DNA of 64,000 nt from Acidobacteriota bacterium (GTDB lineage Bacteria > Acidobacteriota > Terriglobia > Bryobacterales > Bryobacteraceae), in contig VFZU01000009.1 of NCBI GenBank assembly GCA_016870995.1, forward strand, positions 1 through 64,000. Direction: 5' to 3'. Below the pieces are notes generated by a model, which saw only the letters and a program-made list of their open reading frames with translations, did no database searches and was not told the origin of the DNA. The first letter of the stretch is position 1. The number at the start of each line of letters is the position of its first letter. The position numbers and the translations under genes were made by a program. This document shows positions 20,261 through 27,573 of this stretch, piece after piece.

Positions 20261-20289
20261 AAAAAGGCCGCCCTGGAGGAAAGCGGCCT
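20261..20289 (-). terminator. hairpin between polA and the convergent secreted-protein gene
   Basis: AGGCCGC (20265-20271) pairs with GCGGCCT (20283-20289) around an 11-base loop. Read on the minus strand the stem is followed by TTTTTC, the expected U-tract, so it would end transcription coming from the gene at 20383-20946. On the plus strand, just after the polA stop, there is no T-run. Confidence 0.5.
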
Positions 20290-20382
20290 CATCACTTGGG
20301 ATCCCTCTGGAGGAAGGGGTCGCTGCACTAAGTTTACGACGAGGTGTCAAATTGAAAAATACGACTTAGGTACTAAAGTGCG

Positions 20383-20946
20383 CTACTCAACCATAAATCT
20401 GGTATCCACGTCGACGAGCAAAGAATCTTTGAGGATCTGAATATTGCGGATCTCGAGCTTCGGGATGGTCACCTTGTAGGGTGCTGTTGCTGAGCCGTTG
20501 GCAAGCAATTTTCGCATCTCGTCCCGGATCGGGTACCGGATGGCGTCTCCAATACTCTTCTGAAGCGCCTTGAGTACTTGGCGGGAGTAAAAGGAATCCT
20601 TCGAAAGAATCTTTACAGTGGGCTGATCGAGCAGCAGAGCACCCTCTTTGGTTGTCAACCCGGACAAGATTTCGAATCCAAAGGAATCCCCAAAGCCGAC
20701 ACACTTGCCGAATAGATCCATAGAACTCTTGCCAGTAAACCTGGCCTGGATGAGCAGCTTTCCTTCCCGGCTTGAAAAATGGGGTTCCGCCAGGTAGGCA
20801 AAGTTGCATTTTGTCCTTGGCGTGCCTTTTACGTTCTTCCGCCCGTCTTGCGTGAACATTTGCTGCGAGAGCTGCTTTTCGAGCAATGGAAACCGGATTT
20901 CGATTTCGATGGCGTTGAGGGCGAGTACGAGCAGCAGGGAGAGCAT
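20383..20946 (-). CDS. secreted protein of unknown function, 187 residues
   Basis: The N-terminus is a compact signal peptide (MLSLLLVLALNAIEIEI), followed by an alternating polar/hydrophobic beta-rich protein. Features include LLEKQLSQQMFTQDGRK and FTGKSSMDLFGKCVGFGDSF, and paired statements such as VTIPKLEIRNIQILKDS near the C-terminus. The overall pattern recalls periplasmic lipid-binding proteins of the YceB/DUF1439 kind, but no diagnostic motif is present, so this is only a suggestion. It ends convergent with polA and lies downstream of a hairpin terminator that isolates it from the pilin genes. Confidence 0.7.
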   Translation of the reverse strand: MLSLLLVLALNAIEIEIRFPLLEKQLSQQMFTQDGRKNVKGTPRTKCNFAYLAEPHFSSREGKLLIQARFTGKSSMDLFGKCVGFGDSFGFEILSGLTTKEGALLLDQPTVKILSKDSFYSRQVLKALQKSIGDAIRYPIRDEMRKLLANGSATAPYKVTIPKLEIRNIQILKDSLLVDVDTRFMVE

Positions 20947-20982
20947 ACATCAGTATATGTCTGCTAGTGCTTGGCACAAACG

Positions 20983-21012
20983 AAAAGGGCCCGCGCCGAA
21001 GCGCGGGCCCTT
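20983..21012 (-). terminator. Rho-independent terminator of the first Flp pilin gene
   Basis: A 12-base stem, AAGGGCCCGCGC paired with GCGCGGGCCCTT around a CGAA loop, lies 24 bases after the stop codon at 21036. On the minus strand it is followed by TTTTCG. This is a strong hairpin suited to a highly expressed single-gene transcript. Confidence 0.85.
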
Positions 21013-21035
21013 AACAGGTTACGTTGAAACCAGGA

Positions 21036-21239
21036 CTAGGAAGCGCCCTGAGAAGCAGCGGTGGACATGGTGTTAGACACCTTGCTGAAAATGGTGCCGA
21101 TGCTGGTGGCAACGCCGGGCATGATGGCGCCAGCGGCGACGGCCACGAAGCCAGCCATCAACGCGTATTCGATCAGATCCTGACCCTTGGTGTCTTTGAT
21201 GATGCGGAGGTTCCACACCAGATTCTTGAGCTTGTTCAT
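21036..21239 (-). CDS. Flp/Fap-type pilin, copy 1
   Basis: A 67-residue type IVb pilin precursor. It has a short charged leader with the processing region KDTKGQDLIEYALMAGF (Gly followed by Glu five residues on), a hydrophobic helix to about residue 45, and a Ser/Ala-rich tail ending TAASQGAS. The start at 21239 is selected by a strong AGGAGAG ribosome-binding site; the longer in-frame reading upstream is noncoding. It differs mainly in its first 14 residues from the second copy at 21443-21646. No other tad or pil genes lie nearby, so assembly proteins must be encoded elsewhere. Confidence 0.92.
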   Translation of the reverse strand: MNKLKNLVWNLRIIKDTKGQDLIEYALMAGFVAVAAGAIMPGVATSIGTIFSKVSNTMSTAASQGAS

Positions 21240-21287
21240 TGTTATTCTCTCCTCTTCAATTTCGCAATGCAGTAGCACTACACAGTC

Positions 21288-21305
21288 AAAAGTAACGTTA
21301 CTTTT
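21288..21305. promoter_or_regulatory. 18-bp perfect palindrome upstream of Flp pilin copy 1
   Basis: AAAAGTAACGTTACTTTT reads identically on both strands, about 50 bases upstream of the start of copy 1. A related sequence, AGCAACGTTACTTT, occurs at about 21699-21712 upstream of copy 2, and both are followed on the minus strand by a shared TGTAGTGCTA block (around 21275 and 21685). This may be a regulator-binding site retained in both copies. The alternative is that it is simply part of the duplicated promoter. Confidence 0.5.
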
Positions 21306-21392
21306 GTTCCGCTCCAATCTGGGCAATCCCTGATTTGGACCCTATGAAAAGACTTAGTTTTCGACTAGGGTTCATTTGAAAACGAAAAATAG

Positions 21393-21422
21393 AAAAGGCC
21401 CACGCCTTGGCGTGGGCCTTTT
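21393..21422 (-). terminator. bidirectional hairpin terminator of the second Flp pilin gene
   Basis: AAAAGGCCCACG (21393-21404) pairs perfectly with CGTGGGCCTTTT (21411-21422), with T-runs available on both strands. It lies 20 bases after the stop of the pilin gene starting at 21646. Confidence 0.85.
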
Positions 21423-21442
21423 CGTTGAAACTGCTGCTACGA

Positions 21443-21646
21443 CTAGGACGCGCCCTGAGATGCGGCGGTCGACATCGTGTTGGAAACCTTGCTGAAGATC
21501 ATACCGATGCTATCGGCGACTCCAGGCATGATGGCGCCGGCGGCTACAGCTACAAATCCGGCCAACAAAGCATATTCGATCAAGTCCTGACCCTTGGTGT
21601 CTTTCAGGATCCGGGCGCTCCACAGTAACTTCATTGTTTTGTTCAT
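21443..21646 (-). CDS. Flp/Fap-type pilin, copy 2
   Basis: A 67-residue pilin beginning MNKTMKLLWSARILKDTKGQ; from KDTKGQDLIEYAL to the C-terminus it is almost identical to copy 1 (only about four substitutions). A GGAGGAG ribosome-binding site sits upstream. Each pilin gene has its own hairpin terminator and upstream region, so they are separate transcription units created by tandem duplication of about 400 bases including promoter DNA. The mature protein would be a very small, highly expressed filament subunit for adhesion or motility. Confidence 0.92.
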   Translation of the reverse strand: MNKTMKLLWSARILKDTKGQDLIEYALLAGFVAVAAGAIMPGVADSIGMIFSKVSNTMSTAASQGAS

Positions 21647-21768
21647 TTTAGTTTTTTCTCCTCCACAATTTGCAGTGCCTTAGCACTACATTCGGAAGAG
21701 CAACGTTACTTTGGATTGCTTCAAATGCGGTGTATACCCTAAGTAGCCCCTAGGAATAGACTCATTTT

Positions 21769-22587
21769 CTACATGAGGACCGCGTTCATAGAACCTTGCC
21801 GATAGCCTTCGAGGTCGAGCGTAACGTAATGAAAACCAAGCCCCTTGAAGATTGCGGTCATCTTTGCAGCACATCCAAGATCCAGCGCTTTGTCCATTTC
21901 CTCCACCGCAATCTCGATGCGAACGAGTTTGTCGTGGTACCGGACCCGGAACTGACGGAACCCCAGAGCCTTTAGGGCTTCTTCCCCGTCTTCGACAATG
22001 CGAATTCTCTCGGGAGTCACAGTGGTTCCGTAGGGGATTCGTGAGGAAAGACACGCAGCGGCCGGACGATCCCACGTCTCAAGGCCTGCCAGGCGGGAAA
22101 GCTCACGAATCTCCGCTTTTGTGAGGCCAGCGTCGACGAGCGGGGACTTCACCTGGTGAATCTTGGCAGCATTTTGGCCGGGACGGTAATCGCCCAGATC
22201 ATCCACGTTGACGCCATAGACAATGTGCTCCACCTGCCGCTCGGTGGCTATCTGATCCATCACGCGGAACAACTCATCCTTGCAGTGGAAGCAGCGGTCT
22301 GGATTGTTGGCGACGTAGGCGGGATTCTCAAACTCACTCGTGGGAATCATTTCATGAGTGATTCCATGCCGGATGGCAAAATCAACGGCGTCGCGTTTGT
22401 GCGATTCCGGAATCGACGGAGAATCCGCCGTAATGGCCACCGCATCTTCACCCAGTGCCATCTTCGCCGCCCACGCCAGATACGCGGAATCCGTTCCGCC
22501 CGAATATGCAATCAGCACCTTGCCCATATCACGCAGAAGCGCAATCAGGTGTTCCTGCTTTTTCTCAAGCAGGAGAGGGTCTGGCAT
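21769..22587 (-). CDS. larE: LarE-family ATP-dependent sulfur transferase (nickel-pincer cofactor synthesis)
   Basis: A 272-residue PP-loop protein with SGGTDS at residues 29-34, the ATP-pyrophosphatase loop that adenylates the substrate carboxylate. Cys99 and Cys102 (DRCFHCKDELF) and Cys179 (AAACLSSRIP) form a three-cysteine set. In some LarE proteins three cysteines hold an iron-sulfur cluster, whereas the Lactobacillus enzyme sacrifices one cysteine. The start at 22587 is preferred because AAGGA precedes it, and the upstream ATGs at 22623 and 22683 lie on or beyond a TATAAT box. No larA, larB or larC gene lies in the window. Confidence 0.88.
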   Translation of the reverse strand: MPDPLLLEKKQEHLIALLRDMGKVLIAYSGGTDSAYLAWAAKMALGEDAVAITADSPSIPESHKRDAVDFAIRHGITHEMIPTSEFENPAYVANNPDRCFHCKDELFRVMDQIATERQVEHIVYGVNVDDLGDYRPGQNAAKIHQVKSPLVDAGLTKAEIRELSRLAGLETWDRPAAACLSSRIPYGTTVTPERIRIVEDGEEALKALGFRQFRVRYHDKLVRIEIAVEEMDKALDLGCAAKMTAIFKGLGFHYVTLDLEGYRQGSMNAVLM

Positions 22588-22626
22588 CGGAGTGGTTCCT
22601 TGAATTGCAACCAGAGTCGGCATGAC

Positions 22627-22640
22627 CTCATTATAATGAG
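22627..22640 (-). promoter_or_regulatory. palindromic -10 region upstream of larE
   Basis: CTCATTATAATGAG is a perfect 14-base palindrome containing a consensus TATAAT on the minus strand, about 40 bases upstream of the chosen larE start. No strong -35 box is visible at 17 bases. The site could be the promoter, a repressor operator overlapping it, or both. Confidence 0.45.
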
Positions 22641-22742
22641 ACTTGCTACTCGCTGAGATTGCCTGAGACCAACCGCTAGCCACACCCTCAAACGACGCGG
22701 ACCCCGCGCGTGTGGATCAACACGCGACAAAGGCAATTTCGA

Positions 22743-23762
22743 ATGACTCTTTCTTCCATCGGCTGGAGCGACCGATTCGCACGGCAGATGATTCAATTTC
22801 CGGGCTGTATTCCCGCCCGTGTTTCACAATCCCATCGCGATCACTACCTGGTATGGACAGAAGCCGGTGAACAAGCGGCTTCACCCGCAGGCAAGCTGCG
22901 CGAGAAAGGGCAACTTTGGCCGACGACCGGCGATTGGGTGGCCCTTCGAGAGGGAGGTGCGATCGAGGCGGTTCTGGATCGCGCTACGGTACTTGAGCGC
23001 AAGCAGCCTGGCCGTACCTCACGCGAACAGATTCTTGCAGTGAACCTCGATGTTTTGCTGGTGGTGACGGGTCTCGACCATGACTTCAACCCGCGGCGGC
23101 TGGAGCGATATCTGATTCTGGCTCAGGAGGGCGGCATCCGCCCGGTGCTGGTTCTCAATAAGGCAGATCTGCATGACAATCCTGCGGCAGTAGTGCGCGA
23201 AGCCCGCAGCCTGGCCAGCGGGATCCCCGTCTTTGCAATGAGCGCTACAGAAGGCTGGGGCATGGAAGATTTGCACGAGCTGATTGGGGCTGGCGAAACA
23301 GCAGCTTTGGCTGGCTCCTCAGGCACCGGCAAATCTACGATCGTAAACCGGCTCACCGGCCAGGCGGCGCAAGCCACACAACCCGTGCGTGAGCACGACA
23401 GCCGCGGCCGCCATACGACAACGCACCGAGAGTTGTTTCTGCTCGATCACGGATGGCTGCTCATGGACCTTCCGGGCATCCGCGAGTTGCAATTACTCGG
23501 CGGCGTAGAGTCTGTGGAAGAAGTCTTCGCTGACATTCGGTCAGTGGCGGAGCGCTGTCGCTTTCGTGATTGCCAGCATGATGCCGAACCGGGCTGCATG
23601 GTGCGACAGGAGATCGATCCTGCACGACTGGCAGCATGGCGTAAGCTGCGGCGCGAAGCCGATCACGCGCAGAGGCAGGTTGACCTGGGCGCGGCACTGA
23701 TCGAGAAGCAGCGCTGGAAGGCGATCCACAAGGCGATGCGCAAGTTCCCCAGACAGGGCTAG
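22743..23762 (+). CDS. rsgA: ribosome small-subunit-dependent GTPase
   Basis: A 339-residue circularly permuted GTPase that checks 30S subunit maturation. The order of motifs is diagnostic: G4 LNKAD, G5 MSATEG, then G1 GSSGTGKST, a switch with RGRHTTTH, and G3 MDLPG. A C-terminal zinc knuckle follows (CRFRDCQHDAEPGC). An OB-like N-terminal domain precedes the GTPase. The ATG at 22743 is preferred over 22710 because AAAGG sits upstream and the extra 11 residues are not conserved in style; both are possible. It is transcribed divergently from larE with no neighbours in an operon. Confidence 0.95.
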   Translation: MTLSSIGWSDRFARQMIQFPGCIPARVSQSHRDHYLVWTEAGEQAASPAGKLREKGQLWPTTGDWVALREGGAIEAVLDRATVLERKQPGRTSREQILAVNLDVLLVVTGLDHDFNPRRLERYLILAQEGGIRPVLVLNKADLHDNPAAVVREARSLASGIPVFAMSATEGWGMEDLHELIGAGETAALAGSSGTGKSTIVNRLTGQAAQATQPVREHDSRGRHTTTHRELFLLDHGWLLMDLPGIRELQLLGGVESVEEVFADIRSVAERCRFRDCQHDAEPGCMVRQEIDPARLAAWRKLRREADHAQRQVDLGAALIEKQRWKAIHKAMRKFPRQG

Positions 23763-23817
23763 CCCGCATTTATCACTAGCCGTCTGACCGCCTCCATGGA
23801 TCCCTAAAAGCGAAGGA

Positions 23818-24264
23818 CTAGCGAAGGCTCAAAAAACGCAAAAATCGACAGCAGCACCAGGCAACAGGCATTTGCCGGAACACATCTTTGAGCGGATCGG
23901 AGCGCGGCAGGGATACCCAGATCCTGCGGGCCGTCACACGAACAGTCGCGGCAATCCTGAGCAGCTTCAGCCTCAACGTCTGCGGCTGGGCCTTGGCCAG
24001 ATCCGTGCTTCCCGGCGCCTCCTCTCGCAATCCCCAAAGCGGCGTATCAGCAAACGTCGATAAATACAAGCGCAGTTGGTTACCACGAAAGCTCTCCGTG
24101 CTCATGCGGTCGGCGAACAGCGTCATATGATCCTGGATCCGGTTCTCCATCTCACCCCGCGCACAATTCAGCCGCTCATACAGCGCTTGGCCTTTGTGCT
24201 GTTCCGGCTCAAGGCTCGTCACTATCAAGCGCGGATTCTCCTTGCCGGCAATGTACTCGGCCTT
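23818..24264 (-). pseudogene. IS1380-family transposase, C-terminal fragment
   Basis: The minus-strand reading contains the characteristic IS1380 C-terminal block: AEYIAGKENPRLIVTSL, then LYERLNCARGEMENRIQDHM, LFADRMSTESFRGNQLRLYL, and a final basic segment RLKLLRIAATVRVTARRIW. Glu in MENRI is the last DDE residue. The N-terminal two thirds of the transposase are absent; upstream the same frame switches abruptly into an unrelated Rpn-like sequence at about 24,264. No terminal inverted repeat could be confidently recognised, so this is a dead remnant. Confidence 0.8.
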
Positions 24265-24653
24265 GGCGAGCAGGGGTGCGGCGTCGATTTCGCGTAGGTT
24301 TACGACTTCGAAGCGGAAGGCCATAGAAGGGGAGGAAAGCCGGGGTCCATTCGGAGGTGGTCGCGGCCGAGGCAGAGGACGGCTTGGATGTTGTGCTGGC
24401 GGTGGACTCCGACGAGGTGGATGTAGTATTCGGCGATGCGGAGGCCGAAGTTTGCTTCGTTGGAGGACTGGAAGTCGACGTGGTTTAGTTCGCCGGTTTC
24501 ATTGCGGACGACCATGTTGGCGCGGTGGTTGGAGACCTGGGGCTGTTCGGTGACGAGGTGTTCGGTGACACGTCCGCCAAACAAGCGGCGGATGGTGCCG
24601 TCGCCTTCGCGAAGGAAGAGGGACTTGCGGGAGGCGCCGCAGTTTTGCGCCAT
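24264..24653 (-). pseudogene. Rpn-like PD-(D/E)XK nuclease-family protein, truncated and frameshifted
   Basis: The reading from an ATG at 24653 gives FLREGDGTIRRLFGG, RANMVVRNETGELNHVDFQS and FGLRIAEYYIHLVG, then QHNIQAVLCLGRDHLRMDP. This order matches cytoplasmic Rpn/YhgA-like proteins, in which the strand with E-F-Q-S holds the nuclease site. Here it reads D-F-Q-S and the upstream acid is Asn, so catalysis is doubtful. The frame breaks near 24,330 and continues as MAFRFEVVNLREIDAAPLL before running into the IS1380 fragment. The 3' third is missing. Confidence 0.6.
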
Positions 24654-25148
24654 TGCCTGGAATGATCGTAGCGTGAGTGTGTTTACTTGATTTATCAGTT
24701 TCCAGATCGGCGACAATCGACTCGGGACCGCGGCCACCAACCGCCGCATGCCATGAATTGGTATGAGGGAGGGGTGCTTCCCCATCGGCCCATCGAGTTG
24801 GATTCCAAGATTACGATGCCCAGCACCGGTCTCATGTTGATCTGCGAAAAGGGGGTAATGCTGACCGGCTGCTCCGGCGGCAAGGTTTGTCTGTGGCCGG
24901 AGAATCAATTCTGTGACTTCCGAACTCCACCCAAGATCTTGACGCGTTCGATTGGCCATTACTAAGGAAGGAAGCCTTACTACCGAAGCGGCGCAACTAG
25001 AGACGCTGGCGGCCAGCTTGGCAAGACTTCTCGAAAGGGATGCCCCGGCCATGGTCATTACGAATGATACGGAATCGAATGGCTGGGGGAATCCGCCGTA
25101 TCGCGAGAGATTGGTACTCTAGACGATTGTGAGATAGCATAGCGGACG
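24654..25148. other. low-coding region between Rpn remnant and nitrilase gene
   Basis: No complete gene is supported here. The plus strand from about 24,954 to 25,121 reads as a plausible coding tail (ITKEGSLTTEAAQLETL, ending GWGNPPYRERLVL before TAG), with normal codon bias but no good start. An open frame from 24,753 (MNWYEGGVLPHRPIELD) has no recognisable features. The stretch is best seen as debris from the mobile-element activity at its left. Confidence 0.4.
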
Positions 25149-25970
25149 ATGCGACTCCTCATCGCACTGATCATGGCCAGCCTGTTGGCCGCGGCCGACT
25201 CATCCTTCACTATCGCGGCCCTCACTCTGACGCCCGAGCCTTGGGACAAGGAGGCCAACTTCGCAAAGCTCGCCGTATACGCTCGGAGAGCCAAGGCAGC
25301 GGGTGCGCAGGTAATCGTAGCTCCAGAGGGTTACCTCGAAGGTTACGTCGGCAATGAGAAGCGAACCCCAGGGCTCGAACAGAAGCGCTACACAGCCATC
25401 GCCGAAGAGATCGATGGCCCTCTACTGCGCCGTGTGGCCGGGCTGGCGGAAGAGTTAAGCGTTTACCTGATGGTCGGCTTCGCTGAAAGGCGCGGCGGCG
25501 CTGTCTACAACTCGGCCGTGCTTTTCAACCCGGCGGGCAAGGTGGCCTCGAACTATGCGAAGTCGCACACTGCCGACGACGAGCCGTTCAACACCAAGGG
25601 AAAAGACTTTCCGGTCATACAGACGGAACATGGCCCCTGGGGCACCTTGATCTGTTTCGATCGCCAATTGCCGGAGACATCTCGAATTCTAGCCCTAAAA
25701 GGAGCACGGCTGATTCTCGTACCCGCATGGGGCGGCTATGGTGAGATGAACGATCTGATGATGCGTGTGCGCGCCTATGAGAATGGGGTACATCTGGCCT
25801 TCGTTCATCCCAAACGAGCGCTCATTATCAACTCCCACGGCAAGGTACTGGCACAGAACGATGGCGAGCGCGATCAGTTTGTTCTGGCGCGCATCCAACT
25901 CGATCAGGGAGAACGCCCCGGGCCGATGAAGGGCCGGCGGCCTGAGCTCTATGGCGATCTTGTGAAATGA
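25149..25970 (+). CDS. secreted carbon-nitrogen hydrolase (nitrilase superfamily)
   Basis: A 273-residue C-N hydrolase with the complete Glu-Lys-Cys triad: Glu60 in IVAPEGYLEG, Lys138 in NYAKSHTADDE and Cys169 in TLICFDRQLPE. A hydrophobic N-terminus (MRLLIALIMASLLAAADSS) predicts export, unusual for this mostly cytoplasmic family. The reaction is amide hydrolysis or N-acyl transfer, and the substrate is unknown. It is a single gene, followed after 20 bases by the convergent CRTAC1 gene. The IS remnants to the left mean its original upstream context may have been lost. Confidence 0.9.
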   Translation: MRLLIALIMASLLAAADSSFTIAALTLTPEPWDKEANFAKLAVYARRAKAAGAQVIVAPEGYLEGYVGNEKRTPGLEQKRYTAIAEEIDGPLLRRVAGLAEELSVYLMVGFAERRGGAVYNSAVLFNPAGKVASNYAKSHTADDEPFNTKGKDFPVIQTEHGPWGTLICFDRQLPETSRILALKGARLILVPAWGGYGEMNDLMMRVRAYENGVHLAFVHPKRALIINSHGKVLAQNDGERDQFVLARIQLDQGERPGPMKGRRPELYGDLVK

Positions 25971-25989
25971 CGCCGTCGCTTTGCCTGAG

Positions 25990-27573
25990 TTAACGAAGTC
26001 GGACTACTCGATTCACAGTGGCTTCCAAACCCGAATCAATCTTCACTTTATTAGCCCCTGCCAAACCAAACCAGGCTACAGGCGGACTCGCTGAAAGATA
26101 GCTAAACGCCGATCTGATCACCCGCACCTGCTTTGGCAAGCCAGGAGCACTCACCTCCACGCGGCGGCCCAGCCCGAGACCGGGGCCCGATGCTGTCACG
26201 GCAAGCCAGTTCCCTGGTTGCATGGTGTTGATCAGTAACCGCGCCTCACCATTGTTCACGTTCACAATCACATCGACATCGCCGTCGTTATCGACATCAC
26301 CAAAGGCCGCACCCCTGCTGACGGCAGCTTCGCCCACCGCGGCTGAAGCAAAGCGTCCGTCGGTTTCTTGAGTCAGCAACAGATTTTGTTCGAGGAACGG
26401 ATAAGGTTGGCCCCGTTGCTCTTCACGTCGAGTAACGCCGCCATTGGCAAGAAAAAGATCGAGTCTGCCATCCCGGTTGAAGTCAGCAAAACCGGCACCA
26501 AAACCCGTGTATTGAAAAGTGTGAGCATGAAGTCCGGTCGCAAGGGACGCATCGGTGAAATTACCGCTGCTCACATTGCGGAAGAGGCTGGCACCTTCAC
26601 GCATCAGATTCAGCACGAGCAGGTCTTCACGGCCGTCATTGTCGTAATCGCCCAGTGCCACACCCATGCCGGCCTTCACGACTCCATCTTCTCCATAGGC
26701 AACGCCCTGCGCCAGAGCCTCTTCGGCAAAGGTGCCATCGCGCCTGTTGATCCAAAGATGGTTGGCCATGGAATCATTGGCGACAAAGAGGTCCGGCCAG
26801 CCGTCGTCGTTGGCGTCAAGGACGGTAACGCCGAGACCGGGACCCAGGGCCGCTGAGAATGCGTTGGGTACTTCGCGATAGCTGCCCCGGTCATTGTGGA
26901 AGAGATGCGCCACGGCCGGCCGATAAACCCGGGGGGTACAGTAGTCCAATTCGCCCGTTGGGGCGAAGCAGCGTTGGTTGGTAGCGATGGAGTACTCGAT
27001 GTAGTTAAGGATCACCAGATCCTGCCAACCGTCGCGGTCGTAGTCGAAGAAAGCTGCGCTGGTCGACCACCGGTCCGGCAAGGCGATGGCTTCGTTTGTG
27101 ACGTCCTCAAAGGCGCCATTGCCGTTGTTGCGGTAGAGCACGTTTCGGCCAAGGTAAGTGACGAGCAGGTCGGGTCGGCCATCGTTGTCGATATCGCCAA
27201 TGGCGGCGCCCATGCCAATGCCTTCGTGAGTCAGCCCCGCCGAAGTAGTTGCGTCCGCGAAAGTGAGTTTTCCGCTGGGTACGAGTTCATTGCGGAAGAA
27301 GCGGTTGCTTGAGCCGGGCGAACCCTGGATGAGGAAGGCATCGAGGTCGCCATCCTGATCGAAGTCACACAAAGCAACGCCTGAGCCCATGATCTCTGGC
27401 AGGTGGAACTTGCCTTGCGCGCCGGGTTGGTGGCGGAAGCGGAGTCCGGTTGCGGCGGCCTCGTCGCGGAAGGGCTTCTCGGGCGGTACGGGCCTTTTTG
27501 TGCAGGAAACAGCCAGCAGACAAATGCCGACCGAGGTCAACAGACATATCTTCATGCGCTTCGTCCACATCAT
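25990..27573 (-). CDS. CRTAC1-family lipoprotein with FG-GAP/VCBS repeats and ASPIC/UnbV domain
   Basis: A 527-residue protein with a lipoprotein leader (ICLLAVSC). It has at least six FG-GAP/VCBS repeats, seen as repeated DFDQDGDLDAF, GDIDNDGRPDLL, FDYDRDGWQDL, LDANDDGWPDLF, GDYDNDGREDLL and DFNRDGRLDLF calcium-loop motifs, forming a beta-propeller. The last 70 or so residues (GLGRRVEVSAPG ... LSASPPVAWFGL) match the ASPIC/UnbV domain. It shares an ATG/TGA overlap with the upstream TPR lipoprotein gene, so the two are co-translated. Such pairs are common in Acidobacteria and are probably surface-attached; the ligand is unknown. Confidence 0.9.
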   Translation of the reverse strand: MMWTKRMKICLLTSVGICLLAVSCTKRPVPPEKPFRDEAAATGLRFRHQPGAQGKFHLPEIMGSGVALCDFDQDGDLDAFLIQGSPGSSNRFFRNELVPSGKLTFADATTSAGLTHEGIGMGAAIGDIDNDGRPDLLVTYLGRNVLYRNNGNGAFEDVTNEAIALPDRWSTSAAFFDYDRDGWQDLVILNYIEYSIATNQRCFAPTGELDYCTPRVYRPAVAHLFHNDRGSYREVPNAFSAALGPGLGVTVLDANDDGWPDLFVANDSMANHLWINRRDGTFAEEALAQGVAYGEDGVVKAGMGVALGDYDNDGREDLLVLNLMREGASLFRNVSSGNFTDASLATGLHAHTFQYTGFGAGFADFNRDGRLDLFLANGGVTRREEQRGQPYPFLEQNLLLTQETDGRFASAAVGEAAVSRGAAFGDVDNDGDVDVIVNVNNGEARLLINTMQPGNWLAVTASGPGLGLGRRVEVSAPGLPKQVRVIRSAFSYLSASPPVAWFGLAGANKVKIDSGLEATVNRVVRLR

